Shown one piece after another: positions 61,640 to 64,000 of a stretch of DNA of 64,000 bases. Position 1 is the stretch's first letter. Every line of letters begins with the position of its first letter. The position numbers and the translations under genes were made by a program. The DNA is from Leptasterias polaris (Eukaryota > Echinodermata > Asteroidea > Forcipulatida > Asteriidae). The stretch is from positions 5,990,501-6,054,500 of the forward strand of contig JAZGTN010000003.1 of assembly GCA_037783415.1 (NCBI GenBank), given 5' to 3'. Under the pieces are notes generated by a model. It saw only the letters and a program-made list of their open reading frames with translations. It ran no database searches and had not been told where the DNA came from.

Positions 61640-63545
61640 ATAGTAATTAACTAATTGATGCTAGTGTGAAAGCTGACTGGTTCCAGCAGATTATCACAGA
61701 CCAGTACAGATATCATTTTAAAGAAATCACCTCTATCCACAGACCAAGTGACAAAGCATGGATGAATAACCGTATAAGACGACTTATTGTCACACGCGAT
61801 GCTCAATTCAAAAAAGGTGACATTTGCGCCTATAAAAAATCGCGTAACCTCGTTCAGCGGGAAATTCTGCGAGCAAAGAAAATCTTCTATGCACAGAAAA
61901 TTCAGCACTTGAAGCACACTGAACCTGGCAAATGGCACCAACAGATTAGATCTTTGACTGGTATGCACAAGTCGTCACCTTTCCGATTGGACACACAGAA
62001 ATCATCATCGGATACTGCTCATGAACTAAACTGTCACTTTGCTCGTATATGCAATGAATTACCAAGTCTTGACTTGTGTGCTCTACCCTCCTACCTTCCT
62101 GCCCTCCCTCCTCCAATCATTGCTAGGCAAGAGGTCTACAATAAGCTTTGTAAATTGAATGCGACAAAGTCTGGTCACCCAACGGATGTCCCTATTCGGT
62201 TGTTGAAGGAATTCGCTTACAAGATATCAGAGCCCCTAACTATAATTTTCAATGATTGTCTTCGTGGCGGCCATTTCCCTTGCAACTGGAAAACAGCATC
62301 TGTTTGTCCTGTGCCGAAGTCATCCCCAGTCACTGAATACAGTCAACTCCGACCTATTTCTATTACTCCGATTTTAGCACGTGTGTTTGAAAGTTTCCTT
62401 GCTGAGTGGGTGATGGCTGACATCAAAGATCAAGTCGACACAAGACAATTTGGCAACATGAAAGGCAGTTCTGTGAACCACTATCTCATCAGTTTGCTGG
62501 ATGAGATCTACAGGGGCCTTGATAAGCCGGGTCACTATGCGACTATTTGTACAATAGACTTCATGAAAGCCTTCGATCTGATAGATCATACAAAAGCACT
62601 CCACAAGTTAATCGAAGTGGGGGTTAATCCGTCTGTCATTCCTGTGATCGCAGATTTTCTCTCAAACCGCACGCAGACAGTTCATCCTCATCTGAGCTTA
62701 GACTGTCCTGTGGGGTCCCTCAAGGAACTAAACTTGGTCCAGTGATCTTCCTAATCATGATAAATGATGCTGCCATGACAACCGAAAAAAGATGGAAATA
62801 TGTCGACGACCTCACAATTGCTGAAATCACCCATAAATCGGATACCAGTGATATACAAGCTCATGTGGATGCTGTGTCAGAATGGAGCCATACTAACTCC
62901 ATGAAACCTAAGGCTGAAAAATGTAAAGTGATTGAAGTTAGTTTCTTACATAGTAATATCCCTACTCCTGTGATCACAATGGATAATCAAGTTTTAGAAT
63001 CTGTGTCTTCACTGCGCCTGCTTGGTGTGATAATCCAATCTGATCTTAGGTGGGATCTTCAAGTGCAACAGATGATCTCGCGTGCATCTCGCCGATTGTA
63101 TATCTTAAGCAAATTGAAGCGAAATGGTGCCCCTCTCATGTGATCTTGTCTACATATATACTGCGTACATCCGTCCTCTGCTGGAGTTTTGTGCTCCTGT
63201 GTGGAGCAGTAATCTAACAAATCAGCAGTCTGTTAGTATTGAAAGGGTACAACGTAGAGCTCTTCGAATCATCACTTTTCCTGACCGGCATCATTATGAG
63301 GATCTCTTAATAGATATTGGTATTCCCTCCCTTGCATCGAGGAGAAATGAAATACTTACAGACTTTGCCAAATCTATCATAATCTCTTCGCGACACCGTG
63401 ATTTGTTCCCCCCTGAACGCCAAACACTCTCCCGCACTGGACTGAGAAACTCACACCACATTCACTTGCCCCAAATGAGAACTCAGAGATATAAAATGTC
63501 CAGTGTTCCAACATTGGTGAGACTGTTAAATAATAAACTGTAACT
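61640..63545 (+). pseudogene. Non-LTR retrotransposon reverse transcriptase, frameshifted
   Basis: Three overlapping frames (61666-62745, 62742-63143, 63124-63543) together cover a LINE reverse transcriptase: YSQLRPISITPILARVFES, CTIDFMKAFDLIDH, the substrate-proximal PQGTKLGP region at the first frame change (about 62690), and the catalytic box as YVDD rather than FADD. Then LRLLGVIIQSDLRW, a second frame change at about 63130, and the C-terminal tail (YIRPLLEFCAPVW, RVQRRALRII). The endonuclease half is absent. It lies in the HPD last intron, same strand as the gene. Confidence 0.85.
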
Positions 63546-63632
63546 ATTGAAGGCTATATTTTATCTCTTAGTAACGCTAACAGCAAGTCAATATTTTGTA
63601 AAATTTTTAAACTTGGGGTTTGGAGGTTGGGT

Positions 63633-63800
63633 CAATAGATCGATCCATTAAGCCCCGCCTCCTTACGAGTTGACCAATTACAGCCGCGAAACCCGATCAC
63701 CATTAGTGCAAAGATCACCAAACGGCTCAAATGGTGATCAGATTTCGCGGTTGTGATTGGTCAATGAGAAATGGGCGTGGCTTAATGGATCGGTGTATTG
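63633..63800. repeat. Foldback MITE with AATAGA / TATTG ends
   Basis: CAATAGATCGATCCATTAAG at the left mirrors CTTAATGGATCGGTGTATTG at the right. Inner arms (GACCAATTACAGCCGCGAAA with TTTCGCGGTTGTGATTGGTC) extend the stem across almost all 168 bp. Confidence 0.8.
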
Positions 63801-64000
63801 TAGTACATGTAGGCCGACAGCACTTCCTCTCCTTTTTACGTCAGTGTGATTTTCTAGTGTTCTCCTTTTACTGTTGTAAATATTGCCACGGTTATCAGGT
63901 CCAATTTCAATTCCGTTCTTTGCTTGCCTAGTTTTTGTCTTATTAGTCACCAGCTACTTTTTTACGATGCTTTTTGAGCAGTCTAGTATCTAGCCTAGTA

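Overview
The window is animal genomic DNA. Its genes are split by GT-AG introns, introns are mostly 0.3-2 kb apart from transposon-filled ones, and non-coding DNA is crowded with SINEs, MITEs, LINE remnants and one intact LTR retrotransposon. The three genes (an HPD, an INPP5K and an FSIP2 relative) and the repeat style (tRNA-headed SINEs ending in ATT repeats, many palindromic MITEs) suggest a marine invertebrate deuterostome, most likely an echinoderm. That placement is inference.

Layout. Positions 1-6117 hold repeats and no gene I can support. Positions 6118-16875 (minus strand) are a 12-exon gene for a predicted 1,725-residue protein whose N-terminus resembles fibrous sheath-interacting protein 2 (FSIP2), a sperm-tail protein. 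Positions 16876-22767 are intergenic, with two MITE families, a tandem array near 19 kb and a TTAA-type MITE. Positions 22768-31691 (minus strand) are a complete 9-exon gene for inositol polyphosphate 5-phosphatase K (INPP5K); the exons sum to 446 residues. A 455-bp head-to-head spacer, containing a hairpin MITE, separates it from 4-hydroxyphenylpyruvate dioxygenase (HPD) on the plus strand. HPD starts at 32147, and 13 exons (360 residues) are in the window. The last exon, about 35 residues, lies past the right edge.

HPD intron 4 (6.9 kb) is full of tandem duplications. HPD intron 9 (11 kb) holds a 9,035-bp Ty3/gypsy-type LTR retrotransposon on the minus strand. Its two 1,221-bp LTRs look identical, gag and pol are both open, and the gag-pol junction carries a textbook -1 frameshift signal. 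It sits inside a piggyBac-like MITE, so the insertion history can be read. Non-LTR retrotransposon remnants lie at 30.2-31.4 kb, 55.3-55.8 kb and 61.6-63.5 kb.

The three genes are not an obvious pathway. HPD degrades tyrosine, INPP5K removes the 5-phosphate of phosphoinositides, and the FSIP2 relative is a presumed flagellar scaffold. INPP5K and HPD may share a bidirectional promoter. All exon boundaries were read by eye from splice motifs, reading phase and recalled protein families. No search or alignment was run.
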